A model generated the notes under the pieces. The model did not search any database and was not told the DNA's origin. It saw only the letters and a program-made list of their open reading frames with translations. A program made the position numbers and the translations under genes. DNA of 64,000 bases. Source: Alkalihalophilus marmarensis DSM 21297 (lineage in GTDB: Bacteria > Bacillota > Bacilli > Bacillales > Bacillaceae_D). Below, piece by piece: positions 51,945 through 59,830 of this stretch; position 1 is the stretch's first letter; each line of letters starts with the position of its first letter. The stretch is taken from the NCBI RefSeq assembly GCF_000474275.2, contig NZ_ATAE01000006.1, forward strand, positions 62,001 through 126,000. The letters are read 5' to 3'.

Positions 51945-51979
51945 CTAATAAGATGACGTAGATTATTTCATCCTATAAG
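51945..51979. promoter_or_regulatory. Interleaved divergent sigma-G-like promoters within an imperfect inverted repeat
   Basis: + strand: CTAATA (51945-51950), 18 bases, CATCCTA (51969-51975). - strand: TTATA (complement of 51974-51978), 18 bases, CATCTTA (complement of 51949-51955). Both -10s fit CATNNTA; both -35s have ATA but lack the preferred G. The arms 51945-51956 and 51968-51979 are imperfect reverse complements (10 of 12). Confidence 0.6.
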
Positions 51980-52007
51980 TGATGTTAAAAAGAAAGGGAG
52001 TGACATA

Positions 52008-52211
52008 ATGACTGTTGCTAACAAAATGAAACAGACGATTTCTGGATTAAAAAGTGCACAAGCAAGCCTTGAAACATTTGCTCTTGAAACAGATAATCAG
52101 CAAGCGAAGCAATTATTCCAACAACTGGCTACACAAACACAGGGAATTGTTGACGGGTTAAACCCTCGTTTGCAAGAAATTGAACAAGAAGAGCCTCAAT
52201 ACAAACAGTAA
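52008..52211 (+). CDS. DUF1657 protein, first gene of the spoVA2-type operon
   Basis: The 67-residue helical protein has the DUF1657 pattern: GLKSAQASLETFALETDN near residues 14-31 and the tail EEPQYK. Its function is unknown; free DUF1657 proteins accompany spoVA2mob-type operons. A second DUF1657 gene and a DUF1657-like domain lie downstream in the same operon. AAAGGGAG lies before ATG 52008. A perfect 11-base hairpin separates it from the lipoprotein gene, so it may be made in higher amounts than the others. Confidence 0.9.
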   Translation: MTVANKMKQTISGLKSAQASLETFALETDNQQAKQLFQQLATQTQGIVDGLNPRLQEIEQEEPQYKQ

Positions 52212-52235
52212 GTTTTGGCAGCCTCGAAAAGTTCT

Positions 52236-52268
52236 GAGCTAAGTAATGTAATGAACGTTACTTAGCTC
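52236..52268 (+). other. Intra-operon hairpin after the first DUF1657 gene
   Basis: GAGCTAAGTAA pairs perfectly with TTACTTAGCTC around 11 bases. The T-run after it is short (TTACATC), so partial termination or mRNA processing is possible. Confidence 0.7.
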
Positions 52269-52306
52269 TTACATCATGTATTTTATCAGAAGATGAGGTG
52301 ATATGA

Positions 52307-52732
52307 ATGAAACGAATTCTAATTATATGTATTTTTCTTCTTATAGCAAGCGGATGCGGTCAAAGGGCACAGACGATTAATCCTCTACAAGTAGGTGAGG
52401 AAGCCATTGTTCCTCAACATGAAGCAGATGAGGCAAAACAAATTCTCTTATCTATGGAAGAGATATTAGAAGTAGTTGGTGTATCAAATGAAAAGGATAT
52501 ATATCTGGCCCCTCGTGTGAAACAATTCGATCGTTTCCATTTGAATGATATTAGAAAGCGTGGTCATGAGAACGTAAAAAAGCGTTTTCCAGATTACACA
52601 GTTCACGTATCTACAGATAAAAAGATTTTTATTGAACTTGGCAAGCTTGAGAAAGAATTGAAGCAACGCACTATAAGTAAAAAGAGATATGACGCCAAAC
52701 TAAAAGATCTAGAAGAAAAAATGAAGGGTTAG
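52307..52732 (+). CDS. YhcN/YlaJ-type sporulation lipoprotein of the spoVA2-type operon
   Basis: The 141-residue protein has a lipoprotein signal with lipobox IASGC (Cys17) and a short domain of the YhcN/YlaJ family, seen in FRDVDEV-like positions as VEEILEVVGVSNEKDIYLAP and RFPDYTVHVSTDKKIF (about 51-105). The C-terminus is charged and helical. Such lipoproteins sit on the spore inner membrane; the exact role is unknown. GAGGTGAT lies before ATG 52307. Second protein gene of the operon, 12 bases before spoVAC. Confidence 0.85.
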   Translation: MKRILIICIFLLIASGCGQRAQTINPLQVGEEAIVPQHEADEAKQILLSMEEILEVVGVSNEKDIYLAPRVKQFDRFHLNDIRKRGHENVKKRFPDYTVHVSTDKKIFIELGKLEKELKQRTISKKRYDAKLKDLEEKMKG

Positions 52733-52743
52733 GAGGGTAGCTT

Positions 52744-53223
52744 ATGTCAAGCAGTAAAATGAAAAATGTGACGCCGACACAGCAGGCTTATCAACGTCTT
52801 GCCCAAAAGCACGAATTGAAGCGCCCGGTTCTTAAAAACTGTATGCGAGCTTTCTTTATTGGAGGATTAATTTGTTTTTTTGGACAAGGCGTACAAACGA
52901 TGTATTATACCTTTTTTGATTTTACTGAGCGCACAGCAGGCAATCCGACCGTAGCCACGTTAATTTTTATCGCCGTCTTACTAACAGGTTTTGGAGTATA
53001 TGACAGGTTCGCTCAATTTGCAGGAGCTGGTACAGCAGTGCCTGTGACAGGCTTTGCTAACTCGATCGCATCTGCTGCTATTGAACATAGAACTGAAGGC
53101 TACGTTCTTGGTGTGGGCGGCAATATGTTTAAGCTAGCTGGCTCAGTTATCGTATTTGGTACGGTGGCGGCTTTCATTATTGCTATTATAAAAACCGTGC
53201 TGCTTCAGTGGGGAGGACTGTGA
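52744..53223 (+). CDS. spoVAC: SpoVAC of the second, spoVA2-type operon
   Basis: The 159-residue membrane protein is a clear paralogue of the spoVAC at 26.7 kb: FFIGGLICFFGQG, then FAQFAGAGTAVPVTGFANSIA (about 93-113, split) and AIEHRTEG. It should be a channel component for Ca-dipicolinate or for related small molecules. It starts with a longer charged tail than the first copy. AGGAGGGTAGCTT lies before ATG 52744; spoVAD follows one base after the stop. Confidence 0.93.
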   Translation: MSSSKMKNVTPTQQAYQRLAQKHELKRPVLKNCMRAFFIGGLICFFGQGVQTMYYTFFDFTERTAGNPTVATLIFIAVLLTGFGVYDRFAQFAGAGTAVPVTGFANSIASAAIEHRTEGYVLGVGGNMFKLAGSVIVFGTVAAFIIAIIKTVLLQWGGL

Positions 53224-53224
53224 G

Positions 53225-54235
53225 ATGTTAAAGGGACATCAGTCTTGGGTGTTTGAAAATAAGCCAGTGATTACCTCAACTGGTGTTGTTGGAGGTCCGT
53301 TTGAAGCAAATGGTATGCTATCTAACGACTTTGACCTTCTCCATGAGGACCTTTGGTTAGGGCAGGATTCTTACGAGAAAGCACAACGTGTCCTTTTAGA
53401 AGAATCCGTAACCAGGGCTATTGAAAAAGCAGAGCTAACAAATGGTGATATTCAATTTATGTTGGCAGGAGATCTGCTTAATCAATTAACTCCATCAAGT
53501 TTTGCCTGCCGTATGCTTTGTATTCCTTACCTAGGCATGTTTGGAGCGTGTTCAACGTCAATGGAAGGGCTTGCGCTTGCTGCGTTTCTTGTGAATGGGG
53601 ACGGGGCAAATCATGTTGTGACAGCAGCGACGAGTCATAATGCAGCAACCGAAAAGCAATTCCGTTATCCTACCGAGTATGGCGGACAAAAACCGCCAAC
53701 TGCTCAATGGACTGTTACCGCTTCCGGTGCTGCCATTATTTCTAGAGATGGATCAGGTCCGCACGTTACTTCGGCTACGATTGGCAAAGTTATTGATATG
53801 GGGTTGTCAGATCCATTTAATATGGGCGGTGCTATGGCTCCGGCAGCTGTCGATACGATTGAATCACATTTTCGTGATTTGGAACTGCCACATGATCATT
53901 ATGACCTTATTGCAACAGGTGACTTAGGAAAGATTGGCTTGCCGATTGCAAAAGAAATGCTTGAAGAGAGAGGAATTGAACTAGAGGATGGTGTGTTCCA
54001 AGATTGTGGGTTAATGATTTATCGAGAAGGACAGCCGGTTCTTGCCGGAGCAAGCGGACCGGGGTGTTCTGCTTCAGTAACGTACGGGCATTTACTTAAC
54101 AGAATGAAACGAGGCGAAATTAAGCGAATGTTAATAGTGGCAACTGGAGCACTTCTTTCCCCGTTATCGTTTCAACAAAAGGAAACGATCCCTTGTATCG
54201 CACATGCAGTCTCAATTGAAGCGGGGGGAATGTAA
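53225..54235 (+). CDS. spoVAD: SpoVAD of the second, spoVA2-type operon
   Basis: The 336-residue thiolase-fold protein keeps the residues linked to dipicolinate binding, Asp83 in AGDLLNQ and Cys109 in [25 protein letters not shown] and [21 protein letters not shown] also match. It is as long as the spoVAD at 27.1 kb, with full catalytic-pocket lines, so it looks functional. The ATG is one base after the spoVAC stop, with GGGAGG before. The next gene starts one base after its stop. Confidence 0.93.
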   Translation: MLKGHQSWVFENKPVITSTGVVGGPFEANGMLSNDFDLLHEDLWLGQDSYEKAQRVLLEESVTRAIEKAELTNGDIQFMLAGDLLNQLTPSSFACRMLCIPYLGMFGACSTSMEGLALAAFLVNGDGANHVVTAATSHNAATEKQFRYPTEYGGQKPPTAQWTVTASGAAIISRDGSGPHVTSATIGKVIDMGLSDPFNMGGAMAPAAVDTIESHFRDLELPHDHYDLIATGDLGKIGLPIAKEMLEERGIELEDGVFQDCGLMIYREGQPVLAGASGPGCSASVTYGHLLNRMKRGEIKRMLIVATGALLSPLSFQQKETIPCIAHAVSIEAGGM

Positions 54236-54236
54236 T

Positions 54237-54587
54237 ATGATTTTTATTTGGGCCTTTATTGTTGGCGGTATTATATGTGTGATTGGACAGTTGTTAATGG
54301 ATGTAGGGAAGCTTACTCCGGCACACACTATGAGTACTCTTGTTGTGACAGGGGCAGTTTTAGATGGATTTGGTCTCTATGAGCCTTTAATTGATTTTGC
54401 AGGAGCTGGTGCCACAGTTCCTATAACAAGCTTTGGTAATGCCTTAGTACACGGTGCGATGGCTGAAGCTGAACAAAATGGGTTAATCGGTGTGATAACA
54501 GGAATTTTTGAAGTGACAAGTGCCGGTATCTCTGCAGCCATCATTTTTGGATTCCTCGCATCACTCGTTTTTAAACCTAAAGGGTAG
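54237..54587 (+). CDS. spoVAE: SpoVAE (AEB type) of the second, spoVA2-type operon
   Basis: The 116-residue membrane protein has [20 protein letters not shown] and [21 protein letters not shown] (near 9-28 and 49-69), as the SpoVAEB at 28.2 kb. ATG 54237 is preferred, after GGGGGGAATG; an in-frame upstream start at 54204 lies in spoVAD. No AA, AB, AEA or AF gene accompanies it, so this operon holds only the AC-AD-AEB core, as in spoVA2mob. Confidence 0.93.
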   Translation: MIFIWAFIVGGIICVIGQLLMDVGKLTPAHTMSTLVVTGAVLDGFGLYEPLIDFAGAGATVPITSFGNALVHGAMAEAEQNGLIGVITGIFEVTSAGISAAIIFGFLASLVFKPKG

Positions 54588-54597
54588 GTGATTTAAT

Positions 54598-54804
54598 ATG
54601 TCAGTAGCTGCACAAGTAAAAGGCACTCTATATTCGCTTAAGGGGATTGACGCTACCTTAACCAAATTAGCCTTGCAATCATCAGACGAAGAAGCAGAGA
54701 AAGTGTATCATCAAGCTTCTCTCAAAACAAGAACCATCATTCAAGAAATGGAGCAGCAGGTCATGTTTTTAGAGCGGGAAGAGCCGCAATATAAAGGGAA
54801 TTAA
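54598..54804 (+). CDS. Second DUF1657 protein of the spoVA2-type operon
   Basis: The 68-residue protein shares with the first copy LYSLKGIDATLTKLALQS-like helices and the tail EEPQYK. It is helical, with no membrane segment. It lies between SpoVAE and the DUF421-DUF1657 fusion gene, 11 bases before the latter. GGTAGGTGA lies before ATG 54598. Function unknown. Confidence 0.9.
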   Translation: MSVAAQVKGTLYSLKGIDATLTKLALQSSDEEAEKVYHQASLKTRTIIQEMEQQVMFLEREEPQYKGN

Positions 54805-54815
54805 GGAGGGATAAA

Positions 54816-55673
54816 ATGCCAGGCTGGCTAGAAGTTGTCACAAGAAGTATAGGCATCATCATTATTCTGTTTGCCTTTTTCAAAGGCTTTATCCGGAAGC
54901 CTATTGGTGAATGCTCAGCATTTGAATATGGCATAGTAGCTGGCATGAGTGTGATTGGTGCCATAGGAGCGTTTTCTCTTCAATCACCGATTGGATTAGT
55001 ACTTACTGCACTTTTTGTATGGGGGCTTTTGGCAATCGGATTAGCTTATGCTGTTGAAAAAAGCGCAAAGGTCCGTACGTTTATTTACGGAAGAGGAATT
55101 CCATTGATTAAAGATGGGAAAATCCTTGAAGATAATATGACTAAACAACATGTGACAAGTGATGAACTATTAAGAAGATTACGCTCAAAAGATGTCTTTC
55201 AAATGGCTGATGTTGAATTTGCAGTGTTAGAATCCAATGGAGAGTTAAATGTATTATTAAAGTCAGATAAGCAGCCGATCTCACCAAGTGCCCTGCAAAT
55301 GAAGGTTGCTCAAACAAAACAACCAGAAACCATCATTAAAGACGGGGAGGTTATGGATGAGCCTTTAGCAACAAGAGGCCTTAACCGCGAATGGCTGGAG
55401 ACGGAATTAAGTAAAATCGATGTTTCTGTTGAAAATGTGTTTCTAGCTCAAGTAGATAAAGATGGGCAGTTAACAGTTGATTTATTTGATGATCAACTAA
55501 CCGTTCCGCAACCGACTGAACTAGCTTTACTTTCTGCAAGCTTAAAAAAAGTGCAAGCAGATCTCTCTTTATTTGCACTTGATACGGAAAATACTCGTTC
55601 TAGAGAGCGGTACGAATGGTGTGAAAAAGAAGTAACTGAGTTGATAAATGATTTGAAACCATACACCTCCTAA
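54816..55673 (+). CDS. 2Duf-type DUF421-DUF1657 fusion membrane protein
   Basis: The 285-residue protein begins with three membrane segments (about 10-25, 40-58, 62-80), followed by DUF421 parts IKDGKILEDNMTKQHVTSDEL and LRSKDVFQMADVEFAVLESNG. The C-terminal 50 residues (LSASLKKVQADLSLFALDTEN, then INDLKP) repeat the DUF1657 pattern of the two small proteins in this operon. In B. subtilis the spoVA2mob product named 2Duf gives most of the added heat and permeability resistance of spores. AAGGAGGG lies before ATG 54816. The stop overlaps a convergent DUF421 gene by four bases. Confidence 0.9.
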   Translation: MPGWLEVVTRSIGIIIILFAFFKGFIRKPIGECSAFEYGIVAGMSVIGAIGAFSLQSPIGLVLTALFVWGLLAIGLAYAVEKSAKVRTFIYGRGIPLIKDGKILEDNMTKQHVTSDELLRRLRSKDVFQMADVEFAVLESNGELNVLLKSDKQPISPSALQMKVAQTKQPETIIKDGEVMDEPLATRGLNREWLETELSKIDVSVENVFLAQVDKDGQLTVDLFDDQLTVPQPTELALLSASLKKVQADLSLFALDTENTRSRERYEWCEKEVTELINDLKPYTS

Positions 55674-56386
55674 TGCTGAATCAATTCATGTTCTTCGTCT
55701 TTACGCGAATAAGCTAATTGCAGGTCCCCTTCATCATTTATCGTGCATAGAAAAATAGTATCGATTCGAATCACTCCCATCTTCTCTAAGCGGCGAAGGA
55801 GTGATTCTTTATTCATACCGAGCTCTTCGATCACTTCCTCACGAAACTCACCTTCAATAACAACGGGATAAGAAATACCAGAATATTTCTTTTTAATTCC
55901 AAGATCTTCAATGCTTGGCACAGCTTTATCCGGCTTCCGTTGTACGCTGATATCCCCATTTGCTTCTATAATAGCCAATTTCACATCACCAATATCAAAC
56001 ACATCTTTTTGCCTGAGCATCTGTAAGACATTATCGATGGAATAACGGATGGAAGCCACATTATCGACTAGCATTTTCCCATCTTTTACAACGACGGTCG
56101 GCTCAAATGTAATCCACTTACCAAATGGGCGGTTTCTTATCACTTTTAATGCTACAACTTTTTGAAACAAAGCAATGGCAATGATTGCATAGGCAGTATG
56201 AATATGACTCACTGTAGGATCTGCAATATCTGCACCGGTTACAGACGCAAGTGTCACAATCACTAAAAAGTCAAATATAGGTACTTGTCCGATGGAACGT
56301 TTCCCCATCGTTAAGGTCATAAATAATAAGAGGGGGAGAATGGTGAAAATCCGTCCGGTTACAAGCGCAAGTTCTTGAAACATCAT
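55670..56386 (-). CDS. DUF421 (YetF-type) membrane protein, third copy
   Basis: The 238-residue protein has three membrane segments (about 8-25, 33-52, 58-77), VTLASVTGADIADPTVSH, then VKDGKMLVDNVASIRYSIDNVLQMLRQKDVFDIGDVKLAIIEANG (split about 102-146). No DUF1657 tail is present. The start is ATG 56386, with AGAGGAG seven bases upstream; a longer in-frame start at 56503 is not supported. A sigma-G-like promoter lies just upstream. It faces the 2Duf-type gene tail to tail. Confidence 0.9.
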   Translation of the reverse strand: MMFQELALVTGRIFTILPLLLFMTLTMGKRSIGQVPIFDFLVIVTLASVTGADIADPTVSHIHTAYAIIAIALFQKVVALKVIRNRPFGKWITFEPTVVVKDGKMLVDNVASIRYSIDNVLQMLRQKDVFDIGDVKLAIIEANGDISVQRKPDKAVPSIEDLGIKKKYSGISYPVVIEGEFREEVIEELGMNKESLLRRLEKMGVIRIDTIFLCTINDEGDLQLAYSRKDEEHELIQH

Positions 56387-56436
56387 CTTTTTTCTCCTCT
56401 CACAAACTGATATGAACGATTCTAGATAATATTTGT

Positions 56437-56465
56437 TAGTATGTTCCAGTTTCTGCATGATATGC
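56437..56465 (-). promoter_or_regulatory. Sigma-G type promoter for the third DUF421 gene
   Basis: On the - strand GCATA (complement of 56461-56465; full gHATR match), 17 bases, CATACTA (complement of 56437-56443; full CATNNTA match), about 50 bases before the ATG. Confidence 0.68.
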
Positions 56466-56595
56466 GAGGAGTTAATCAAGTCATATATATGGTTGTCTTG
56501 CATAAACTTGTCTTACAGATAGATAGGTGTCATTCAGCATCATAAACACAAATAGGTGCATTTAAGATAATTCTTAGACGGGACGGGGATAATAT

Positions 56596-57744
56596 ATGAT
56601 GAAAAAAACGGTGGTAATTGGACTTATTTTCTTTCTTCTTTCTTTTTCAATTGCTCCTCAAATTGAGGTTGAAGCTAGGAATTTCTCCGTTTCTGCTGAA
56701 GCAGCCATTATGATGGAGCAGGAATCGGGAAGAATCTTGTATGCGAAAAATGACCAGACTTCTTTGAGAATCGCGAGTATTACAAAAATCATGACAGCTT
56801 TACTTGCAATTGAGTCAGGCAAGATGCAGGAGCAGGTGAAAATTTCAACAAATGCGGAGGGGACAGAAGGGTCTTCTATTTATTTACGAGCTGGAGAGTC
56901 TATGCTTTTAGAAGATTTGGTTTACGGCCTCATGTTACGAAGCGGAAATGATGCGGCGGTAGCGATAGCTGAACATGTCGGGGGCAGCTTAGAAGGGTTT
57001 GTCTATTTAATGAATGAAAAAGCAAGAGAACTTGGGATGAATCAAACACAGTTCCAAAATCCTCACGGGTTAGATGATCATGAAGACCATTATTCGTCTG
57101 CTTATGACATGGCGTTATTAACTCGATATGCCATGGAAAGCCCGCTTTATCAAGAGATTTCTTCAACTAAAAATCACAGAGTAGAGGGAGATCAGATTCG
57201 GGTATGGCATAATAAAAATCGGCTGTTAACGGAGCTGTATGAATATTCAACAGGAGGGAAGACCGGATTTACGAAAAGAGCTAGAAGAACGCTTGTATCG
57301 ACAGCCTCAAAAGATGATCTTGATTTAATCGTAGTTACTCTAAATGCACCAAGCGATTGGCATGATCATATGAATCTATTTAACTGGGCATTTGATTCCT
57401 TTTCTCTTGAAACATTAGTAGAAGAGGGGATGTTTAAAGATATAAAAGATGAGTTTTACAAAAACCATGTGTTCAGTCCCTATACATTTGAATATCCGTT
57501 ATTAGATTCTGAAAAAGAGATAGTCGAACAAAAGGTTACTCTTTACCGTCCTCCCACAGAGGAAGAGCGTGATCAATACGTGCCGCCTCATCCTGTTGGA
57601 AAAGTAGACATTACATTATCGGGAGAGAAAATTGGCCAGGTTCCGTTGTATTATCACCCACCAGAGGTTGTAGAAAAGCAAGGATTTTGGTCGCGTTTCC
57701 TTAGCATTTTCTCGCTCACGCTTGGGGTGAGAGGAATTGATTAA
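56596..57744 (+). CDS. dacB: Spore-cortex D-alanyl-D-alanine carboxypeptidase DacB
   Basis: DacB (PBP5*) acts in the mother cell to lower cross-linking of spore cortex peptidoglycan. The 382-residue protein has a signal peptide (about 1-28) and motifs Ser61-x-x-Lys64 (IASITK), Ser116-Gly-Asn118 and Lys222-Thr-Gly (GGKTGF). The C-terminal part carries a beta domain and amphipathic end (WSRFLSIFSL). The start is ATG 56596 or the next codon. A weak sigma-E-like site (ATA 56523, CATAAACA 56541) lies upstream. First gene of dacB-spmA-spmB; it overlaps spmA by eight bases. Confidence 0.95.
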   Translation: MMKKTVVIGLIFFLLSFSIAPQIEVEARNFSVSAEAAIMMEQESGRILYAKNDQTSLRIASITKIMTALLAIESGKMQEQVKISTNAEGTEGSSIYLRAGESMLLEDLVYGLMLRSGNDAAVAIAEHVGGSLEGFVYLMNEKARELGMNQTQFQNPHGLDDHEDHYSSAYDMALLTRYAMESPLYQEISSTKNHRVEGDQIRVWHNKNRLLTELYEYSTGGKTGFTKRARRTLVSTASKDDLDLIVVTLNAPSDWHDHMNLFNWAFDSFSLETLVEEGMFKDIKDEFYKNHVFSPYTFEYPLLDSEKEIVEQKVTLYRPPTEEERDQYVPPHPVGKVDITLSGEKIGQVPLYYHPPEVVEKQGFWSRFLSIFSLTLGVRGID

Positions 57745-58330
57745 TAAAATTTGGGTGGGCATGCTTGTGATCGGCATTGTCTTTGCTGGATTTAATGGAA
57801 AGATGGCTGAAGTGAATGAGGCCATTTTCGCTGGTGCTAAGGATGCTGTGGCAATATGTATCGGGTTAATAAGTATATTGGTATTTTGGCTTGGACTGAT
57901 GAAGATTGCACAAGTGGCTGGGATGCTGAAGGGCTTAGCAAGGCTTATGCGCCCAGTAGCTGTAAGATTATTTCCTGAAGTTCCTCCCAATCATCCGGCT
58001 ATGGGCTATATCCTATCTAATATGACTGCTAATTTATTTGGATTAGGAAATGCTGCCACTCCTATGGGAATTAAGGCGATGGAACAGCTTAAAGATTTAA
58101 ATGAGGGGAGAGACTCTGCCAGCCGTTCCATGATTACCCTGCTTGCTATTAATACAGCGAGCATAACGTTGATTCCAACAACAGTCATCTCAATCAGAAT
58201 GAGTTATGGCTCTGTTTCACCTACAGAAATCGTAGGTACGACTCTTTTAGCCACTACTTGTTCTACAATCGGTGCTATTTTAATAGATCGGTATTTTTAT
58301 TACCGCAGAGTACGGAAGGGGAGAGCATAG
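57737..58330 (+). CDS. spmA: Spore maturation protein A
   Basis: The 197-residue membrane protein of the nucleoside-recognition (Gate) family has NLFGLGNAATPMGIKAMEQL (about 95-114), the Gate motif. With SpmB it is needed for core dehydration of spores. TTG 57737 overlaps the end of dacB, with GGGGTGA six bases before, so translation is coupled. Confidence 0.94.
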   Translation: MINKIWVGMLVIGIVFAGFNGKMAEVNEAIFAGAKDAVAICIGLISILVFWLGLMKIAQVAGMLKGLARLMRPVAVRLFPEVPPNHPAMGYILSNMTANLFGLGNAATPMGIKAMEQLKDLNEGRDSASRSMITLLAINTASITLIPTTVISIRMSYGSVSPTEIVGTTLLATTCSTIGAILIDRYFYYRRVRKGRA

Positions 58331-58864
58331 GTGAGCATACTGACAGTCGTCTCCATCTGGTTTATCCCTATTTTAATTGGTGTCATTTTAGTTTATGGCA
58401 CCTATAAGCGGGTTCCGACTTATGAAACATTTGTGGAAGGTGCTAAGGAGGGATTTGGAATGGCTATATCCATTATTCCTTACCTTGTCGGGATGCTTGT
58501 GGCTATTTCCGTATTTCGGGCATCTGGTGCGATGGAGTTTTTAATTGAGTTGATAAAACCATTTTTACAAATGGCAGGGGTCCCATCAGAAATTGTTCCT
58601 CTTGCCATGATCAGGCCGATTTCAGGTACAGGAGCATTAGGGATGACGAGTGACCTTATTGCAACCTATGGTCCAGATTCTTTTATTGGCAGACTCGCTT
58701 CGACCATGCAGGGAAGTACAGATACGACTTTATATGTACTGACGGTATATTTCGGAGCAGTCGGGATCAAGAAGATGGGGGATGCCCTTAAAGTCGGTTT
58801 ACTCGCTGATGTCGTCGGAATTATAGCATCTATTATTATCGTAACCATAGTATTTGGTGTGTAG
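58331..58864 (+). CDS. spmB: Spore maturation protein B
   Basis: The 177-residue membrane protein is the second Gate-family partner, with VPLAMIRPISGTGALGMTSD (about 94-113) and MQGSTDTTLYVLTVYFGAVG. It works with SpmA in spore core dehydration. GTG 58331 immediately follows the spmA stop. An intrinsic terminator follows. Confidence 0.94.
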   Translation: MSILTVVSIWFIPILIGVILVYGTYKRVPTYETFVEGAKEGFGMAISIIPYLVGMLVAISVFRASGAMEFLIELIKPFLQMAGVPSEIVPLAMIRPISGTGALGMTSDLIATYGPDSFIGRLASTMQGSTDTTLYVLTVYFGAVGIKKMGDALKVGLLADVVGIIASIIIVTIVFGV

Positions 58865-58889
58865 AGCCTGACTGTAGTTAGGCTTTTTT
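58865..58889 (+). terminator. Intrinsic terminator after spmB
   Basis: AGCCTGACT pairs with AGTTAGGCT (G-U included) around two bases, then TTTTTT. Confidence 0.86.
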
Positions 58890-59018
58890 GTATGCAATAA
58901 ATTTCCTTTTACTAGGTGATAATGGTGACAAAAGCTTGAACGCCCCCTAACAGTTATCGCTTCTGCTTGAGAATTAACAGTTTGGGGAGTATGATGGTAC
59001 ATGAGGTGAATGAATAGA

Positions 59019-59747
59019 ATGGAACGGTTACAAAAAGTGATAGCACAAGCAGGGATCACGTCTAGACGTAAAGCGGAGACGATGATTACCGAAGGAAAAG
59101 TAAAAGTAAATGGACAAGTTGTACGGGAGTTAGGAGTTAAGGTCAATCCTAATAAAGACGAGATTGAAGTGGAAGGAGTTCCGATTGATAAAGAAGAACC
59201 GGTTTACTATTTAATGTATAAACCACAAGGTGTGATCTCTAGTGTCAAAGATGAAAAAGGACGTAAAGTTGTCACTGATTTCTTAGAGATTGAGCAGCGA
59301 GTATTCCCAATCGGGCGTTTGGATTATGATACATCTGGTCTTATTTTGTTAACAAATGATGGAGAGTTTGCTAATCAGCTGATGCATCCAAAATTTAAAA
59401 TAGACAAAGTGTATGTGGCAAAAGTTAAAGGTATCCCAGCTCGCGAAAGTCTGAAAAAGCTGCAGCATGGCGTTATGCTTGAAGATGGAAAGACAGCTCC
59501 TGCAAAAGTTAAGTTAGTATCTATGGATAAGAAAAAACAAACAGCGATTGTACAACTGACAATTCATGAAGGCAGAAATAGACAGGTCCGTCGTATGTTC
59601 GAAGCGATTGGGCACCCAGTAATGAAGCTGAAACGCGAGCAATACAGCTTTTTAAATTTACGCAGCATGAACCCTGGAGATGTGCGGCCTCTTAAGCCAA
59701 TTGAAGTGAAGCACCTGCGAGAATTAGCTGTCACGAAACCGTCATAA
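59019..59747 (+). CDS. rluB: 23S rRNA pseudouridine synthase RluB
   Basis: It makes pseudouridine near the peptidyl-transferase centre of 23S rRNA. The 242-residue protein has an N-terminal S4 domain (MERLQKVIAQAGITSRRKAE, about 1-20) and the RsuA/RluB catalytic motif GRLDYDTSGLILLTNDG with its Asp, then HEGRNRQVRRM. ATG 59019 is preferred over ATG 59010, since GAGGTGA at 59003-59009 is nine bases before it. In B. subtilis it follows spmB too. Confidence 0.95.
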   Translation: MERLQKVIAQAGITSRRKAETMITEGKVKVNGQVVRELGVKVNPNKDEIEVEGVPIDKEEPVYYLMYKPQGVISSVKDEKGRKVVTDFLEIEQRVFPIGRLDYDTSGLILLTNDGEFANQLMHPKFKIDKVYVAKVKGIPARESLKKLQHGVMLEDGKTAPAKVKLVSMDKKKQTAIVQLTIHEGRNRQVRRMFEAIGHPVMKLKREQYSFLNLRSMNPGDVRPLKPIEVKHLRELAVTKPS

Positions 59748-59830
59748 ACTTAAAATGTTGTGCGTGTGAACAACGCTATAATAGTGATAATCACTATTAA
59801 TTAGTGTAGAAAAGGGGAGATAGACTTAAA

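Noticed and set aside
58799-59146. 115-codon ORF on the - strand between spmB and rluB
   Set aside because: Overlaps the spmB terminator and the rluB start region; no coding character.
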